Source: Streptacidiphilus jiangxiensis
GTDB lineage: Bacteria; Actinomycetota; Actinomycetes; Streptomycetales; Streptomycetaceae
DNA: 64,000 bases
Assembly: GCF_900109465.1 (NCBI RefSeq)
Contig: NZ_FOAZ01000004.1
Coordinates: 124,001 to 188,000 of the forward strand
Direction of reading: 5' to 3'
Part shown: positions 19,664 to 29,336 of the stretch, piece by piece
How the letters are laid out: every line of letters starts with the position of its first letter
Position numbering within the stretch: position 1 is the first letter of the stretch
The notes under the pieces: model-generated
The model's input: the letters and a program-made list of their open reading frames with translations, nothing else
Database searches by the model: none
What the model was told of the DNA's origin: nothing
Translations under genes and position numbers: made by a program

Positions 19664-20221
19664 GTCGCCTCTTCTCTAGCTCGACGAGCTGTCTTACCAG
19701 GGTCAACATCCAACCAGGCCGGTTTCGTTCCCGCTCGGTCTTTCTTTTTGAGCGACGTCCGGGGCTTTGGATGGAGACGGCGGTCTTGGTAGCGATGCTG
19801 TCGGTGGTGCGTGTGGTGCTTTGATCTGTGTTGCGTTGTTGTACTGGAGGACGTGCCCGGAGCGCGAACGGTTCATGCCTGCCGCCATCGATGACCGACC
19901 TTCACTCGAACGTGTTATCGAACGCTCGTGCGAGGTGCGCGTAGCATAAGCCACGATGAGCTGGAAGCAATAGCCCCAGCCCACGCACCGGTAGCCTGCA
20001 TCCCGGCAGCATTCCTGCCATGGTGCCTTGGCCCCCTGCCTGGAAGCCAGGGAAGGGGCGTTTGTTCGCAGCCAGCGGAAGTGCGCATGACTTCCGTCAC
20101 CTGAACGGACAAGCAACAGTCGGAAAACCAGTAGTCCCGTAGTAGCGAAGTCCCAGCCAAGTCCCAGCGAAGTCCCGCAGTAGCGATGGTTGCAGTAGCG
20201 AAGGTTAAGGAGCAGGACCGC
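19664..20221. other. 558-nt intergenic region upstream of parE
   Basis: No supported gene lies here. A hairpin at 20031-20059 (two 5-bp paired blocks separated by mismatches) is followed by TTTGTT and could be an attenuator or terminator in the parE leader. Just before parE, 20139-20200 contains direct repeats of AGTAGCGA and AAGTCCCAG. A degenerate SOS-like sequence TCGAAC-GTGT-TATCGA is at 19906-19921, with two mismatches to the actinobacterial LexA box, so it is weak. Confidence 0.5.
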
Positions 20222-22327
20222 GTGACCGCCGAACAGACCGTTCCCGCAAGTGCCCAGCAGGACGGCTCCAACTACACCGCGCGGCATCTCCTCGTCCTCG
20301 AGGGCCTGGAAGCGGTCCGCAAGCGTCCCGGCATGTACATCGGCTCCACCGACAGCCGGGGCCTGATGCACTGCCTCTGGGAGATCATCGACAACGCCGT
20401 CGACGAGGCCCTGGCCGGCTTCTGCGACCACATCGACGTGTTCCTGCACGGGGACGGCTCCGTCGAGGTCCGCGACAACGGTCGTGGCATCCCGGTCGAC
20501 ATCGAGCCGAAGACCGGCCTGTCCGGCGTCGAGGTCGTCATGACCAAGCTCCACGCCGGCGGCAAGTTCGGCGGCGGCTCCTACGCCGCCTCCGGCGGTC
20601 TGCACGGTGTCGGCGCCTCCGTCGTGAACGCACTCTCCGCCCGCCTCGACGTCGAGGTCGACCGCAGCAGCCACGTGCACGCCCTCAGCTTCCGCCGCGG
20701 TGCGCCCGGTTCCTTCAAGGGCGACGGGCCGGACGCCGCCTTCACCCCCGGCAGCACGCTGGACAAGAGCCGCAAGGCCCCGCGCGGCAAGACCGGCACC
20801 CGCGTCCGCTACTGGGCGGACCGGCAGATCTTCCTCAAGGACGCCAAGCTCTCCCTGGAGCACCTCCACAACCGGGCCCGGCAGACGGCCTTCCTCGTGC
20901 CGGGCCTGACGATCGTCGTGCGCGACGAGCGCGGCGTCGACGGCGCGCCCGTGGACGAGCAGGTCTTCCGCTTCGACGGCGGCATCGCGGAGTTCTGCGA
21001 CTTCCTCGCCCCCGACAAGCCGGTCTGCGACACCCTGCGCTTCACCGGCCAGGGCACGTTCAAGGAGACCGTGCCGGTGCTGGACGAGCTCGGCCACATG
21101 ACGCCGACGGAGGTCGTGCGCGAGCTCGGCGTCGACATCGCGCTGCGCTGGGGCACGGGTTACGACACCACGGTTCGTTCCTTCGTCAACATCATCTCCA
21201 CGCCCAAGGGCGGCACCCACGTCGCCGGCTTCGAGCGCTCGATGGCCAAGACGTTCAACGAGGCGCTGCGCGCCGCGAAGCTGCTCCGGGTGGCCGAGGA
21301 CGACATCACCAAGGACGACGCGATGGAGGGCCTGACCGCGGTGGTCACCGTGCGTCTGGCGGAGCCGCAGTTCGAGGGCCAGACCAAGGAGGTGCTCGGC
21401 ACCTCGGCCGCGCAGCGGATCGTTGCGGCCGTGGTGGCCAAGGAGCTCAAGGAGTTCCTGACCTCCACCAAGCGCGACGCCAAGGCGCAGGCGCGCACGG
21501 TGATGGACAAGGTGGTCTCCGCCGCCCGCACCCGGGTCGCAGCCCGTCAGCACAAGGACGCGCAGCGTCGCAAGACTGCGCTGGAGACCTCCTCGCTGCC
21601 CGCCAAGCTGGCCGACTGCCGCAGCGACGACGTGGACCGCACCGAGCTGTTCATCGTCGAGGGTGACTCCGCGCTCGGCACCGCCAAGGTGGCCCGCAAC
21701 TCGGAGTTCCAGGCGCTGCTGCCGATCCGCGGCAAGATCCTGAACGTGCAGAAGGCGTCCGTCTCGGACATGCTCAAGAACGCCGAGTGCGGGGCGATCA
21801 TCCAGGTGATAGGGGCCGGCTCGGGCCGCACCTTCGACATCGACCAGGCCCGTTACGGCAAGGTCATCATGATGGCCGACGCCGACGTCGACGGCTCGCA
21901 CATCCGCTGCCTGCTGCTGACCCTCTTCCAGCGCTACATGCGGCCGATGGTCGAGGCGGGCCGGGTCTTCGCGGCCGTCCCGCCGCTGCACCGGATCGAG
22001 CTCACCAACCCCCGCAAGGGCCAGGAGAAGTACATCTACACCTACTCCGACAGCGAGCTGCGCAACACGCTGCTGGAGCTCCAGCGCAAGGGCCAGCGCT
22101 GGAAGGACCCGATCCAGCGCTACAAGGGTCTCGGCGAGATGGACGCCGACCAGTTGGCGGAGACCACCATGGACCCGCGGCACCGCGTGCTGCGCCGGAT
22201 CAACCTGGGCGACCTGGACGCGGCCGAGAAGATCTTCGACCTGCTGATGGGCAACGACGTCGCGCCGCGCAAGGAGTTCATCGTGGACTCCGCCTCGACG
22301 CTGGACCGCTCCCGCATCGACGTCTGA
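20222..22327 (+). CDS. parE: DNA topoisomerase IV subunit B (ParE)
   Basis: The protein of 701 residues is the ATPase subunit of topoisomerase IV, which decatenates daughter chromosomes. It is called GyrB2 in older Streptomyces annotation. The GHKL domain is visible as RKRPGMYIGSTDSRGLMHCL, then EIIDNAVDEALAG and DNGRGIPVDI. The TOPRIM domain shows EGDSALGTAK near residue 480 and MADADVDGSHIRCL near 550. The C-terminus has YKGLGEMDADQLAETTMDP. It lacks the long insert of gram-negative GyrB. GTG 20222 has AAGGAG 9 nt upstream. Its partner parC is at 39626-42097, about 17 kb away and on the opposite strand. Confidence 0.93.
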   Translation: MTAEQTVPASAQQDGSNYTARHLLVLEGLEAVRKRPGMYIGSTDSRGLMHCLWEIIDNAVDEALAGFCDHIDVFLHGDGSVEVRDNGRGIPVDIEPKTGLSGVEVVMTKLHAGGKFGGGSYAASGGLHGVGASVVNALSARLDVEVDRSSHVHALSFRRGAPGSFKGDGPDAAFTPGSTLDKSRKAPRGKTGTRVRYWADRQIFLKDAKLSLEHLHNRARQTAFLVPGLTIVVRDERGVDGAPVDEQVFRFDGGIAEFCDFLAPDKPVCDTLRFTGQGTFKETVPVLDELGHMTPTEVVRELGVDIALRWGTGYDTTVRSFVNIISTPKGGTHVAGFERSMAKTFNEALRAAKLLRVAEDDITKDDAMEGLTAVVTVRLAEPQFEGQTKEVLGTSAAQRIVAAVVAKELKEFLTSTKRDAKAQARTVMDKVVSAARTRVAARQHKDAQRRKTALETSSLPAKLADCRSDDVDRTELFIVEGDSALGTAKVARNSEFQALLPIRGKILNVQKASVSDMLKNAECGAIIQVIGAGSGRTFDIDQARYGKVIMMADADVDGSHIRCLLLTLFQRYMRPMVEAGRVFAAVPPLHRIELTNPRKGQEKYIYTYSDSELRNTLLELQRKGQRWKDPIQRYKGLGEMDADQLAETTMDPRHRVLRRINLGDLDAAEKIFDLLMGNDVAPRKEFIVDSASTLDRSRIDV

Positions 22328-22352
22328 CGAAGATCGGCAAGGCTCGTCCACC

Positions 22353-22391
22353 CGGGGGTGGAGAGGCGGCGTCGCCGCTTCTCCACCCCCG
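22353..22391 (+). terminator. parE terminator
   Basis: A perfect 12-bp stem (22353-22364 with 22380-22391), continued by inner GC pairs, lies 25 nt after the parE stop. Confidence 0.85.
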
Positions 22392-22497
22392 TCTCCATCC
22401 CTGCTCCGAGGCCCGGCGGGCCCCGTGTCCGTAGCTTCGAAGGTGTCGGCGGAACCCCGCCGCGGAGCCCAGGGAATCGAAGCAGGAGACGATCGAG

Positions 22498-22989
22498 ATG
22501 CCCGCCGTTGCCAATACAGTGCTCATCATCGCGGTGGTCGGTTACGTACTCTTCCGCCAGTTCCAGCCGCGGCAGTGGAACCCCAATCCGCGGCGGATGC
22601 TGGTGGTCCCGGCGGTGCTCGCCTTCATGGCGCTGCGCGACCCGCACCTGCTGGACGCGCACCACGAGGCGCTCTCGGCGGCCTTCCTGATCGGCGGGGT
22701 CGTGCTGGAGATCGGCCTCGGCACGGTGTGGGGCTTCACCACCCGGATCTGGGCCGACGCCCAGGGGGCGGTCTGGTCCAAGGGCACCATGGCCAGCTTC
22801 TTCGCCTGGATCGGCATGATGATCGTGCGGATCGCGCTCTACGCCGCCGCGGCCGCGCTGGGCGTCGCCCAGGGACAGTCCGGCCTGCTCCTCGCGCTGG
22901 CCGCGCTGCTGCTGGTCCGGGGAGCCGTCGTGACGTGGCGGGCAAGGGAGTTCGCCCCGGCGTACCGTAGCCCTGCCGGAGCGCTGTGA
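22498..22989 (+). CDS. Four-helix membrane protein (DUF1453/CcdC-like)
   Basis: The protein of 163 residues has about five hydrophobic segments, beginning VANTVLIIAVVGYVLF, then RRMLVVPAVLAFMAL, FLIGGVVLEIGLGTVWGF, FFAWIGMMIVRIALYAAA and LLLALAALLLVRGAVV. The cytosolic motif QFQPRQWNPNPRRML before helix 2 recalls DUF1453 or CcdC-like proteins. The stop codon overlaps the start of the histidine kinase gene in GTGA, so translation is coupled. It may act as a membrane partner of that kinase. Function unknown. Confidence 0.65.
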   Translation: MPAVANTVLIIAVVGYVLFRQFQPRQWNPNPRRMLVVPAVLAFMALRDPHLLDAHHEALSAAFLIGGVVLEIGLGTVWGFTTRIWADAQGAVWSKGTMASFFAWIGMMIVRIALYAAAAALGVAQGQSGLLLALAALLLVRGAVVTWRAREFAPAYRSPAGAL

Positions 22990-24302
22990 ATGCCGGGAGC
23001 GCTGTGAGCGCTGTGAGTGCCGTGAGTGCGGCGAGCGTCGGCGGGAAGACTGAAGCCGCCGGCACGCGGACCGCGAGCGGCGCCGGGCAGCCGCCGGACG
23101 GCACGGGGAACGGCAGGAGTGACGTGGACAGCTGGACGGAATGGCCCTCCCGGGAGGCTCTCTCCCGGGAGGGCCTCGCCGTGGGCCGACGCATGCTGGG
23201 CTGGGTCGGGCGGATCGGCGGCCTCGTCGGCGGCCTGTGGGCGACCTTCGCCAACGAGCACCTGAGCGCGCAGCAGGTGGGCACGGTGCTGGCGGTCACA
23301 GCCGTGGGTGTCTTCGCGTTCGCGGGCTTCATCCGGTCGGCGCCGCGGATGAACCTGCGGCGCAGCCTGCTCTGGCTGACGTTCGCCTACGTCCAGGCGA
23401 TCCTCTGCGGGCTCAACCACGCCCCGGTCATGGGCATCATCCTCATGTGCGGCATCGCCCTCGCCTCGATCCAGCGGCTGCCGATCATCGCAGCAGCGCC
23501 GTTCACCCTGATCGGGACCACGATCTTCCTGGCGGTCGTGCCGCACGACGTCCGGAACTGGGGCAACGCCGTCACCATCCTGGGCCTCGGCATCCTCGGC
23601 TACATCACCCGCCAGGACTGGGAGGCGCGCGCCCAGACCCAGCGCACGCTGTCGCAGGAGCGGGCGCTGCGCACCGCCGAGGCGGAGTCGGCGGCGTTGG
23701 CGGAGCGGGCCAGGATCGCCAGGGAGATCCACGACGTGCTCGCGCACAGCCTCTCCGCGCAGCTGGTCCACCTGGAGGCGGCCCGGCTGATGGTCGAGGG
23801 CGAGGCCTCGCGCGAGCAGATCCGCGAGCGGATCGTGGCCGCACGCCGCATGGCCCAGGACGGACTGCTGGAGACCAGGGCCGCGCTCTCCGCGCTGCGT
23901 GGCGAGTTCAGGCCGATCGGCGAGTTCCTGATCAACCTGACCGCGGACGCGTCCGCCAAGCTCGAGGTGGTCGGCACGCCGCGTCCGCTCACCGCCGAGG
24001 CCGGCGTGGCGGTCCGACGGACGGCCCAGGAGGCGCTGACCAACGTCCGTAAGCACGCGCCCGGCGCGGTGTGCTCGGTCCGGTTGTCGTACCTGGACGA
24101 TAGTGTCGAGCTCGAGGTGGTCGACCAGGGCGGCTCGGGCCCCAAGGGCGGCAGTGGTGGTTCGGGCCGTGGCGAGCTGGCGTCCTCCGGCAGTGGTCTC
24201 GGGCTGCTCGGCATGCGCGAGCGGGCGGAGCTGCTCGGCGGGTCGCTGGAGGCCGGGCCGACGCAGGGTGGGTTCCGGGTGCTGTTGCGGATCAAGGGCT
24301 GA
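22986..24302 (+). CDS. NarL-type sensor histidine kinase
   Basis: The protein of up to 438 residues has several membrane helices in its first half ([19 protein letters not shown] and [20 protein letters not shown] are clear), then a coiled coil rich in Glu/Arg/Ala. A HisKA_3 dimerisation domain follows with the phospho-acceptor His in [17 protein letters not shown], then a HATPase_c domain ([33 protein letters not shown]). Its start overlaps the preceding stop (GTGA). The first 45 residues are low-complexity (repeats of SAV), encoded by near-identical GTGAGCGCT/GTGAGTGCC units; GTG 23124 is an alternative start. It pairs with the response regulator at 24338. The signal is unknown. Confidence 0.85.
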   Translation: MNAGSAVSAVSAVSAASVGGKTEAAGTRTASGAGQPPDGTGNGRSDVDSWTEWPSREALSREGLAVGRRMLGWVGRIGGLVGGLWATFANEHLSAQQVGTVLAVTAVGVFAFAGFIRSAPRMNLRRSLLWLTFAYVQAILCGLNHAPVMGIILMCGIALASIQRLPIIAAAPFTLIGTTIFLAVVPHDVRNWGNAVTILGLGILGYITRQDWEARAQTQRTLSQERALRTAEAESAALAERARIAREIHDVLAHSLSAQLVHLEAARLMVEGEASREQIRERIVAARRMAQDGLLETRAALSALRGEFRPIGEFLINLTADASAKLEVVGTPRPLTAEAGVAVRRTAQEALTNVRKHAPGAVCSVRLSYLDDSVELEVVDQGGSGPKGGSGGSGRGELASSGSGLGLLGMRERAELLGGSLEAGPTQGGFRVLLRIKG

Positions 24303-24324
24303 CGGCGCGTCGGCCCACGGTGGT

Positions 24325-24330
24325 TACGAT
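24325..24330 (+). promoter_or_regulatory. -10 box of leaderless response regulator gene
   Basis: TACGAT is 7 nt upstream of the ATG at 24338 and no ribosome site is present. The regulator may therefore also be transcribed on its own, in addition to read-through from the kinase gene. Confidence 0.5.
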
Positions 24331-24337
24331 GGGTCAG

Positions 24338-25075
24338 ATGAGCGAGCAGCCGGTGCGGGTGGTGGTCGCGGACGACCAGCAGGTCGTGCGCGAGGGGATC
24401 GTCATGCTGCTCGGGCTGCTGCCCGGCATCGAGGTGGTCGCGGCGGCGGCAGACGGCGAGGAGGCGGTGGCCCTCGTGGCCGAGCACGCGCCGGAGGTGG
24501 TGCTGATGGATCTGCGGATGCCGCGTTGCGACGGTGTCGAGGCCACCCGCCGGATCCGTGCCGAGCACCCGGGAACGGCGGTCATCGTGCTCACCACCTA
24601 CGCGGACGACGACTCGCTCTTCCCCGCACTCCAGGCCGGGGCACGCGGTTACCTGACGAAGGACGCGGGCAGCGAGGAGATCGCCCGCGCGATCCGCGAC
24701 GTGCGGTCGGGTGCGGCGGGCCTCTCGCCGCAGGTGCAGGCCCGGCTCCTGGAGCGGCTGTCGGCGGCGCAGCCGCCACCGGCGCCGGAGTCCGCGCCCG
24801 CGTCCGAGCAGGCGCCCGAACCGGGGCTCGCCCCGGCGCCCGCTCCGGCGAGTGCGCCCGGGCCGTTGCCGGACGGGCTGACGGCACGTGAGGCGGAGGT
24901 GCTGGGGCTGATCGCGGCAGGGCTCTCCAATCAGGAGATCGCCGCCCGGCTCTTCGTCAGCGTCGCGACGGTGAAGACGCACATCAACAATCTCTTCGCC
25001 AAGACGGGCGTCCGGGATCGGGCACAGGCCGTGGGGTACGCGTACAAACACGGGCTTCATCACCTGATGGGGTGA
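24338..25075 (+). CDS. NarL/LuxR-type response regulator
   Basis: The protein of 245 residues has a receiver domain ([16 protein letters not shown], phospho-acceptor Asp in [14 protein letters not shown], Lys in GYLTKDAG). A Pro/Ala-rich linker of about 45 residues (about 150-195) is unusually long for the family. The LuxR helix-turn-helix follows ([19 protein letters not shown], then [16 protein letters not shown]). It is the cognate regulator of the kinase that ends 35 nt upstream. ATG 24338 is preferred because the -10 box at 24325-24330 overlaps the earlier in-frame starts. Targets unknown. Confidence 0.87.
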   Translation: MSEQPVRVVVADDQQVVREGIVMLLGLLPGIEVVAAAADGEEAVALVAEHAPEVVLMDLRMPRCDGVEATRRIRAEHPGTAVIVLTTYADDDSLFPALQAGARGYLTKDAGSEEIARAIRDVRSGAAGLSPQVQARLLERLSAAQPPPAPESAPASEQAPEPGLAPAPAPASAPGPLPDGLTAREAEVLGLIAAGLSNQEIAARLFVSVATVKTHINNLFAKTGVRDRAQAVGYAYKHGLHHLMG

Positions 25076-25126
25076 ACGTCCGTACACCCGGCCACGGCGG
25101 TCGGCCGGGCTCCTCATCCTTGTGGC

Positions 25127-25636
25127 GTGAGTCCTCAAGAACTGCAAGACCTCGCAGCTGCCGAGGCGCCGACAACGGCGGCCGACGATTCGACCGAGCA
25201 TCCGACGGAACTTCAGGAAGGCTCCTTCGACTGGTGGTCCGCGCCCGCCGCCGTGCGGGAGAAGCAGGAACAGCGCCGGGAACAGGAGCCGACCACGGCT
25301 GACGCGTCCGCCGACGCGCCCGCCGCGGCGGACATCTACCGTGCCGTGCACGAGAGCCCCGAGTTCCGGGAGATCCGCGCCCGGTACCGGAGCTTCGTCT
25401 TCCCCGCCACCGCGGCATTCCTGCTCTGGTACCTGCTCTACGTGGTGCTGGCCGTGTCCGCACCCCAGTTGATGGCCCGTCCGATCGCCGGACCGTTCAA
25501 CACCGCCTGGCTGCTGGGCCTGCTCCAGTTCGCCAGCACCTTCCTGCTGACCTGGCTGTACGCCCGGCACGCCCGCGCCCACCGGGACCGCGCCGCGCTC
25601 GGACTGCGCTGGGAGACCCAGGACCGACTCCGGTGA
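25127..25636 (+). CDS. DUF485 domain membrane protein
   Basis: The protein of 169 residues has a disordered acidic N-terminal half (about 1-75) and a C-terminal DUF485 domain with two transmembrane helices. The signature begins SPEFREIRARYRSFVFPATA and continues FLLWYLLYVVLAVSAPQLM. DUF485 proteins are encoded beside SSS-family acetate symporters (the yjcH-actP arrangement) and are taken as accessory subunits. Here the symporter follows directly, which supports that role. The GTG at 25127 has no strong ribosome site. Confidence 0.8.
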   Translation: MSPQELQDLAAAEAPTTAADDSTEHPTELQEGSFDWWSAPAAVREKQEQRREQEPTTADASADAPAAADIYRAVHESPEFREIRARYRSFVFPATAAFLLWYLLYVVLAVSAPQLMARPIAGPFNTAWLLGLLQFASTFLLTWLYARHARAHRDRAALGLRWETQDRLR

Positions 25637-25703
25637 CGCCGTGGCTGCCGCTGCCGCTGCGGCCTCCGCTGACCTGCGCGGGCCCCACGAGGGGGGATTG
25701 ACC

Positions 25704-27263
25704 ATGGCCGCTGGCCTCTTCGTGCTCGTCGTCCTGGTGACGTTGGGCATCACCTTCTGGGCCGGCCGTCGCAGCCGCGCCGCGGAGGACTTCTATGCCG
25801 CGGGGCGGGATTTCAGCCCGATGCAGAACGGTTTCGCCATCAGCGGCGACTACATGTCGGCCGCCTCCTTCCTCGGCGTCACCGGACTCATCGCCCTGTA
25901 CGGGTACGACGGGCTGCTCTACACGATCGGCTTCCTGGTGGCCTGGCTGCTGGTGCTGATGCTGGTGGCGGAGCTGGTGCGCAACTGCGGCCGCTACACC
26001 CTGGCCGACGTGCTGGCGCTGCGCATGCGCGAGCGGCCGGTACGCGTCGCGGCCGGCGTCTCCGGAATCGTGATCTCGCTGCTCTACCTGCTCGGGCAGA
26101 TGGTGGGCGCGGGCACGTTGGTCTCGCTCCTGCTGCACCTGCACTCCTCCGCCGCCCGTGCCGGAGCCGTCGTCGGGGTCGGCGTGCTGATGGTCGTCTA
26201 CGTGACGGTCGGCGGGATGAAGGCCACCACCTGGATCCAGATCGTCAAGTGTGTTCTCCTGCTGGGCGGAACGGTTCTGCTGACGGTGCTCGTCCTGCTC
26301 CGGTTCCACGGGGACGTCGGTTCGCTGATGCACTCGGCGGCCCAGGGCAGCGGCCAGGGGGCGGCGTACGAGCTGCCGGGGCTGCGCTTCGGGCACAAGC
26401 TGACCGACCAGCTGGACTTCGTCAGTCTCGGCCTGGCGCTGGTGCTGGGCACGGCGGGCCTGCCGCACATCCTCTCCCGCTTCTACACCGTGCCGACGGC
26501 GCGCGCGGCACGACGCTCGGCGGTCTGGGCGATCGGTCTGGTCGGCGTGTTCTACCTGATGACGATCGTGCTCGGGCTGGGTGCGGCCGCACTGATCGGC
26601 GCACCGGCGATCAAGGCCGCCAACGGCGCCGGCAACACGGCGGTGGCGCAGCTGGCCGACGCGCTGGGAGGAACGGTTCTCTTCGGCGTGATCTCGGCCG
26701 TCGCCTTCGCCACCATCCTCGCGGTGGTCGCGGGCCTGACCATGGCCTCCTCGGCCTCGTTCGCCCATGACCTGTGGGCGCAGGCGTTCCGGCACCCGGA
26801 GGAGGAGCCGCCGACGGAGCGGCAGGAGGTGGTCGTCGCGCGGATCGCAGCCGTGGTGATCGGCGCCGTCGCGATCGTGCTGAGCCTGTACGCGCAGAAG
26901 CTCAACGTGGCGACGCTGGTCGCGCTCGCATTCGCGGTCGCCGCCTCGGCGAACCTGCCGGCGCTGCTGTTCACGCTCTTCTGGCGGCGGTTCACCACGC
27001 GCGGGGCGGCCTGGGCGATCTGGGGCGGGCTGGTTCCGGCGCTGGTGCTGGTGGTCTTCTCGCCGGTCGTCTCCGGCAACGCGGCCGCGGTCTTCCCCGG
27101 CGCGCACTTCGACTGGTTCCCGCTGCAGAATCCGGGCCTGGTCTCGGTGCCGTGCGGGTTCCTGGCCGGCTGGCTGGGGACGGTGACCTCGCGCGAGCGC
27201 GCCGAGCCCGACGCCTACGCGGAGCTGGAGGTCCGGGCCCTCACCGGCGCCGGCGCGGTCTGA
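25704..27263 (+). CDS. Sodium/solute symporter, cation acetate (ActP/MctC) type
   Basis: The protein of 519 residues belongs to the SSS family with about 13 transmembrane helices and the monocarboxylate/acetate subgroup layout. Diagnostic parts are the opening FVLVVLVTLGITFWAGRRSR, the conserved QNGFAISGDYMSAASFLGVT and LGTAGLPHILSRFYTVPTAR. Substrates are probably acetate, pyruvate or other short carboxylates. ATG 25704 is preferred because GAGGGGGG lies 8 nt upstream; an earlier GTG at 25641 would add an Ala-rich tail of 21 residues. It follows the DUF485 gene and is closed by a hairpin at 27353-27380. The CitAB-type system downstream might sense its substrate. Confidence 0.85.
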   Translation: MAAGLFVLVVLVTLGITFWAGRRSRAAEDFYAAGRDFSPMQNGFAISGDYMSAASFLGVTGLIALYGYDGLLYTIGFLVAWLLVLMLVAELVRNCGRYTLADVLALRMRERPVRVAAGVSGIVISLLYLLGQMVGAGTLVSLLLHLHSSAARAGAVVGVGVLMVVYVTVGGMKATTWIQIVKCVLLLGGTVLLTVLVLLRFHGDVGSLMHSAAQGSGQGAAYELPGLRFGHKLTDQLDFVSLGLALVLGTAGLPHILSRFYTVPTARAARRSAVWAIGLVGVFYLMTIVLGLGAAALIGAPAIKAANGAGNTAVAQLADALGGTVLFGVISAVAFATILAVVAGLTMASSASFAHDLWAQAFRHPEEEPPTERQEVVVARIAAVVIGAVAIVLSLYAQKLNVATLVALAFAVAASANLPALLFTLFWRRFTTRGAAWAIWGGLVPALVLVVFSPVVSGNAAAVFPGAHFDWFPLQNPGLVSVPCGFLAGWLGTVTSRERAEPDAYAELEVRALTGAGAV

Positions 27264-27352
27264 GGCGGGCCCGCACCGGACACGGTCCGAGCGGGCAAGG
27301 GTGCCAGACACCCGGCAAGGGTGCCGGAGACGCACCGGACACGCATGGGCCC

Positions 27353-27380
27353 CCGGGCGCGACGGGGGAGGCGCGCCCGG
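27353..27380 (+). terminator. Symporter terminator
   Basis: A perfect 9-bp stem (27353-27361 with 27372-27380) with a 10-nt loop lies in the 309-nt gap between the symporter and the CitA-type kinase. The gap also holds a direct repeat of GCAAGGGTGCC (about 27295-27330) and no gene. Confidence 0.55.
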
Positions 27381-27572
27381 AGGCTTACTTCCAGCGTATC
27401 CCTCGTCCGCTCCGGGAGTGAGTCTCTTCGGCATTTCCCGCGTTACCGAGGGTTCTGCTCGTTCTGCGCACGGTGACAGGGGTAGGCAAAGCGCCGCCCA
27501 CCAGGCACAATCGCCGGGACGCGGGCGTGGCAACGGGGCTTTCGCCCCAGTTCACCCGGGTTGGAGGCCGAG

Positions 27573-29336
27573 ATGTTCTCTCGTCGCAAACTCTCCGGCC
27601 GCATCCTGGTCAGCCAGCTCGCGATCCTCGGCGTCACCAGCGTCATCGGATTCGTGCTGCTGGCCTTCGCCCAGCGTGCGCAGATCGACCACGTGAAGGA
27701 GCAGCAGGCGCTCTCCATCGCCCAGGTCGCCGCGTCCGACCCGCAGATCGTCGCTGCCATGAGCGGGGGCGACCCGAAGCCGGGCCCGCACGGGCCGGTC
27801 CAGACGGCCGCGAACCGGATCATGGACGCCACGCGCGCCCGCTACGTCGTCGTGATCGACCGGAACAAGGTGCGGCACTCCCATCCCCTACCGGGGCTGA
27901 TCGGCCAGACCGTCACCGAGCCCGTCGTCGCCCTCGACGGGCAGGACCACTTCTTCATCGACAACGGTTCGACCGGCCGCTCGGCCAACGCCCGCACGCC
28001 GTTGAAGGACTCCTCCGGCCGGATCATCGGCGAGGTGTCCGTCGGCATCGACGAGCGCAACGTCTTCGCCACCCTGCTCAGTGAGCTCCCGCCCTTCGCG
28101 CTCTACATCGGTGCGGCGCTGGCGGTCGGCGTGCTCGCCTCCTACGCGCTCGCCTGGCGGCTCAAGCGGACCACCTTCGGCCTGGAGCTGGAGGAGATCG
28201 CCGGCCTGCTGCAGGACCGGGAGGCGATGCTGCACGGTATCCGCGAGGGCGTGCTCGCCTTCGACCAGAGCGACAGGGTCAGCGTGGTCAACGACGAGGC
28301 GCGCCGCCTGCTCGGGCTGGGCACGGCGCTGGGCTCCCGGCTGGAGGACCTGATGCCGGAGGGTCGGCTGCGGCGGGCGCTCGCCGGCGAGCTGGGCCCG
28401 GACGAGATCCACGTCCTCACCGACAGCCACTGCCTCGCCATCAACCGGATGCCGGTGGTGCTGCACGGGCGTGCCCTCGGCGCCGTGGTCACCGTGCGGG
28501 ACCGCACCGAGATCGTCGGCATGTTGCGCGAGCTGGACTCGGTTCGCGGCCTCACCGACGCGCTGCGGGCGCAGCAGCACGAGTTCGCCAACCGCATGCA
28601 CACCCTCGCCGGGCTGCTGGAGCTCGGGGAGCAGGAGCAGGCGCTGGACTACGCGGTCGAGCTGGCCTCCACGGACCGGACCCAGGCCGCGAAGGTCCGG
28701 GAGCGGATCGCCAACTCGCTGATGGTCGGTCTGATCGTCGCCAAGTGCACCGTCGCCGCCGAGCGCGGTGTCCGGCTGACTCTCGACCCGGCCTCCAAGC
28801 TGAGCGCCGACCCAGGTCACCTGCGTCGACTGCTCACGGTCGTGGGCAACCTGCTCGACAACGCCGTGGACGCCACCACCGGGAGCAGCCCCGCCAACGT
28901 CGAGCTGCTGATCCTGGAGACCCCGCACGCGATCACCGTCCGGGTCTCGGACAGCGGTCCGGGTGTCCCGGACGAGGCCCGCGCGCACATCTTCGAGGAC
29001 GGGTGGTCGACCCGGCCCGATCGCGGCACCGCCCGGCGCGGGCTCGGCCTGGCCATGGTGCACCGGCTGGTCACCCGGCACGGGGGAGAGATCACGGTGA
29101 GCCAGGGACCCGGGGCGGTCTTCACCGTCCGTCTGCCGCTGCCGGACACGGAACCGGCCCCGCTGGGAGCGGTGTTCATCTCCGCTCCACCGGTTCTCGA
29201 TCTGGAGGCCGGCGCGGCGGTGAGCGCCGGGAACGGGGGAAGGCCCAGGACGACAGCGACGACAATGACAACGACGGCAACGACGGCAACGACAACGCCG
29301 ACCGCAGGAACCAACTCGGGAAGGACGCGCTGGTGA
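27573..29336 (+). CDS. CitA/DcuS-type sensor histidine kinase
   Basis: The protein of 587 residues has an N-terminal transmembrane helix (LAILGVTSVIGFVLLAFA), then an extracytosolic sensor domain of about 130 residues (ATRARYVVVIDRNKVRHSHP, QTVTEPVVALDGQDHFFI). A second helix (ALYIGAALAVGVLASYALAW), a cytosolic PAS domain and the kinase core follow, with a phospho-acceptor His in RAQQHEFANRMHTLAGLLEL. Such sensors bind citrate or C4-dicarboxylates. GGAGG 5 nt upstream sets the start at ATG 27573. The last 28 residues are a Thr-rich tail encoded by an ACGAC-based tandem repeat. The regulator gene overlaps by 4 nt. Confidence 0.88.
   Translation: MFSRRKLSGRILVSQLAILGVTSVIGFVLLAFAQRAQIDHVKEQQALSIAQVAASDPQIVAAMSGGDPKPGPHGPVQTAANRIMDATRARYVVVIDRNKVRHSHPLPGLIGQTVTEPVVALDGQDHFFIDNGSTGRSANARTPLKDSSGRIIGEVSVGIDERNVFATLLSELPPFALYIGAALAVGVLASYALAWRLKRTTFGLELEEIAGLLQDREAMLHGIREGVLAFDQSDRVSVVNDEARRLLGLGTALGSRLEDLMPEGRLRRALAGELGPDEIHVLTDSHCLAINRMPVVLHGRALGAVVTVRDRTEIVGMLRELDSVRGLTDALRAQQHEFANRMHTLAGLLELGEQEQALDYAVELASTDRTQAAKVRERIANSLMVGLIVAKCTVAAERGVRLTLDPASKLSADPGHLRRLLTVVGNLLDNAVDATTGSSPANVELLILETPHAITVRVSDSGPGVPDEARAHIFEDGWSTRPDRGTARRGLGLAMVHRLVTRHGGEITVSQGPGAVFTVRLPLPDTEPAPLGAVFISAPPVLDLEAGAAVSAGNGGRPRTTATTMTTTATTATTTPTAGTNSGRTRW

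Noticed and set aside
19906..19921. LexA/SOS box upstream of parE
   Set aside because: TCGAAC-N4-TATCGA deviates at two positions in one arm, and parE is not a usual LexA target.
19767..19949. 60-codon frame in the parE upstream region
   Set aside because: No ribosome site and it overlaps likely promoter sequence; composition gives no support.
19703..22351. Open frame of 882 codons on the minus strand opposite parE
   Set aside because: Antisense to a conserved topoisomerase gene and without recognisable domains.
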